NCBI GenBank assembly: GCA_947475445.1
Contig: CANJLC010000008.1
Coordinates: 16,064-80,063, forward strand
Reading direction: 5' to 3'
DNA from: Alphaproteobacteria bacterium
Lineage (GTDB): Bacteria; Pseudomonadota; Alphaproteobacteria; Micropepsales; Micropepsaceae
Length of the DNA stretch: 64,000 bases
The notes under the pieces were generated by a model. That model was given only the letters and a program-made list of their open reading frames with translations, was not told the DNA's origin and did no database searches. The translations under genes were made by a program, and so were the position numbers. Below are positions 63,103 to 64,000 of this stretch, one piece after another; position 1 is the first letter of the stretch; the number at the start of each line of letters is the position of its first letter.

Positions 63103-63855
63103 ATGGGCAACGCACCAAAGCCAGCCTTAGAGCTCAAGGACGTCGTCATGAAAGACGGCGACGGCCAGTTGCTGACCGCCGCGCAATTGGCCGCTGGCCC
63201 CAGCATTTCGCCATTGGGACGGCTAAGGCTCTATTCGGACCAGCAGTGGGAAGAGTTCATTCATGAATGGGCTTTCTCATGCCTTAAGTCCCAATACAAG
63301 CAAGTGCAGCGAGCATCGGGTGCCAATGACAAGGGCATCGACATCGCCGGTTTTAGAGGAGCCAAGATGCTCAACGGCGTCTGGGACAATTACCAGTGTA
63401 AGCATTACAACCACCCGCTTATGCCGAGCGATGCCTGGATCGAATTCGGGAAAACCCTCTGGTATTCGTTCAGTGGCGAGTACAGGCCGCCCCGGGCGTA
63501 CTACTTCGTTGCGCCGCAGGAGGTGGGCTCGACCCTCGCTCACTACCTCGCGAATTCCGAGGTGCTCAAAGCGCAGTTGCTTATCAATTGGGACAAGTAC
63601 TGCCGAGATGACATCAGTTCGACGCCCGTACTGATGGAAGGCAAGTTTGCGAAGTTTGTTGATGACTTCGATTTTTCTATCTTCAAGAGTAAGGGCATCT
63701 TAGAAATTCTCGAGCAATTCAAGAAAACGCCTCACTACGTGAAGCGGTTTGGAGGCGGCCTGCCGCCACGACCCAAGCCAGGTGTCCCGCCTGCAGCCGT
63801 AGCGCCGGAAGAAGCCATATATGTATCCGAACTGCTTAAAACTTACGGTAGTTGA
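63103..63855 (+). pseudogene. ABC-3C-type effector / Mrr-like restriction-endonuclease-fold protein, probably 3'-truncated by an IS element
   Basis: RLYSDQQWEEFIHEWAFSCL...GANDKGIDIAGFRGAKMLNGVWDNYQCKHYNHPLMPSDAWIEFGKTLWYSF (D...QxK); its TGA stop coincides with the start of the IS-end-like TGATCTGCCCCC. Confidence 0.65.
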
Positions 63856-64000
63856 TCTGCCCCCTTCCAAGTGGTCCAGGGACTATCATATTGGAACCTT
63901 GGAGGGAGATTTGAAATGGGACGCAGGCATCAGCCTGAGGAAGTTATTGGCAAGCTGCGGGAGGCGGAGATTGTGCTTTCGCAGGGCGGGTCGGTTGCGG
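63853..64000 (+). mobile_element. IS3-family insertion sequence, left end plus start of orfA (ATG at 63916); runs off the window
   Basis: Left end TGATCTGCCCCCTTCCAAGTGGTCC; ORF MGRRHQPEEVIGKLREAEIVLSQGGSVA... is IS3 OrfA-like. Confidence 0.85.

Overview
High-GC alphaproteobacterial chromosome segment, probably a Rhizomicrobium/Micropepsis-like or related lineage judging by gene content. Most of it is core genome: phaR/phaAB (PHB), ccmABCDG, yciB-ftsY-mtaB-dapF, ffh, rpsP-rimM-trmD-rplS, HU, mdh, a metal-type RND efflux operon facing a TonB receptor/acid phosphatase/phytase-like cluster, suhB, efp, thiE, fba-pgk-gap-tkt, zapA-(6S RNA)-5-FCL, yebC, ruvCAB, ybgC-tolQRAB-pal-cpoB, tilS, ftsH, a folP-like gene, glmM and thiD. 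The last ~1.8 kb (about 62.2-64.0 kb) is a lower-GC accessory segment. It holds a HEPN-like ORF and an Mrr-like, ABC-3C-type effector ORF whose stop codon lies at the edge of an IS3-family element. Main points for follow-up: (1) the chromosomal dihydropteroate synthase next to glmM looks like the Sul sulfonamide-resistance enzymes rather than ordinary FolP; (2) the IS-truncated ABC-3C/REase-like gene with a HEPN-like neighbour; (3) an unannotated 6S RNA between zapA and 5-FCL; (4) twin ATACCT-N9-AGGTAT operators upstream of a padR gene; (5) a perfect palindrome in the phaR-phaA intergenic region; (6) dispersed palindromes with a compensated base-pair swap; (7) a battery of hairpins upstream of ffh; (8) a TolQ with a signal-peptide-like extension. 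All calls come from reading the sequence and from remembered family features. No searches were run.
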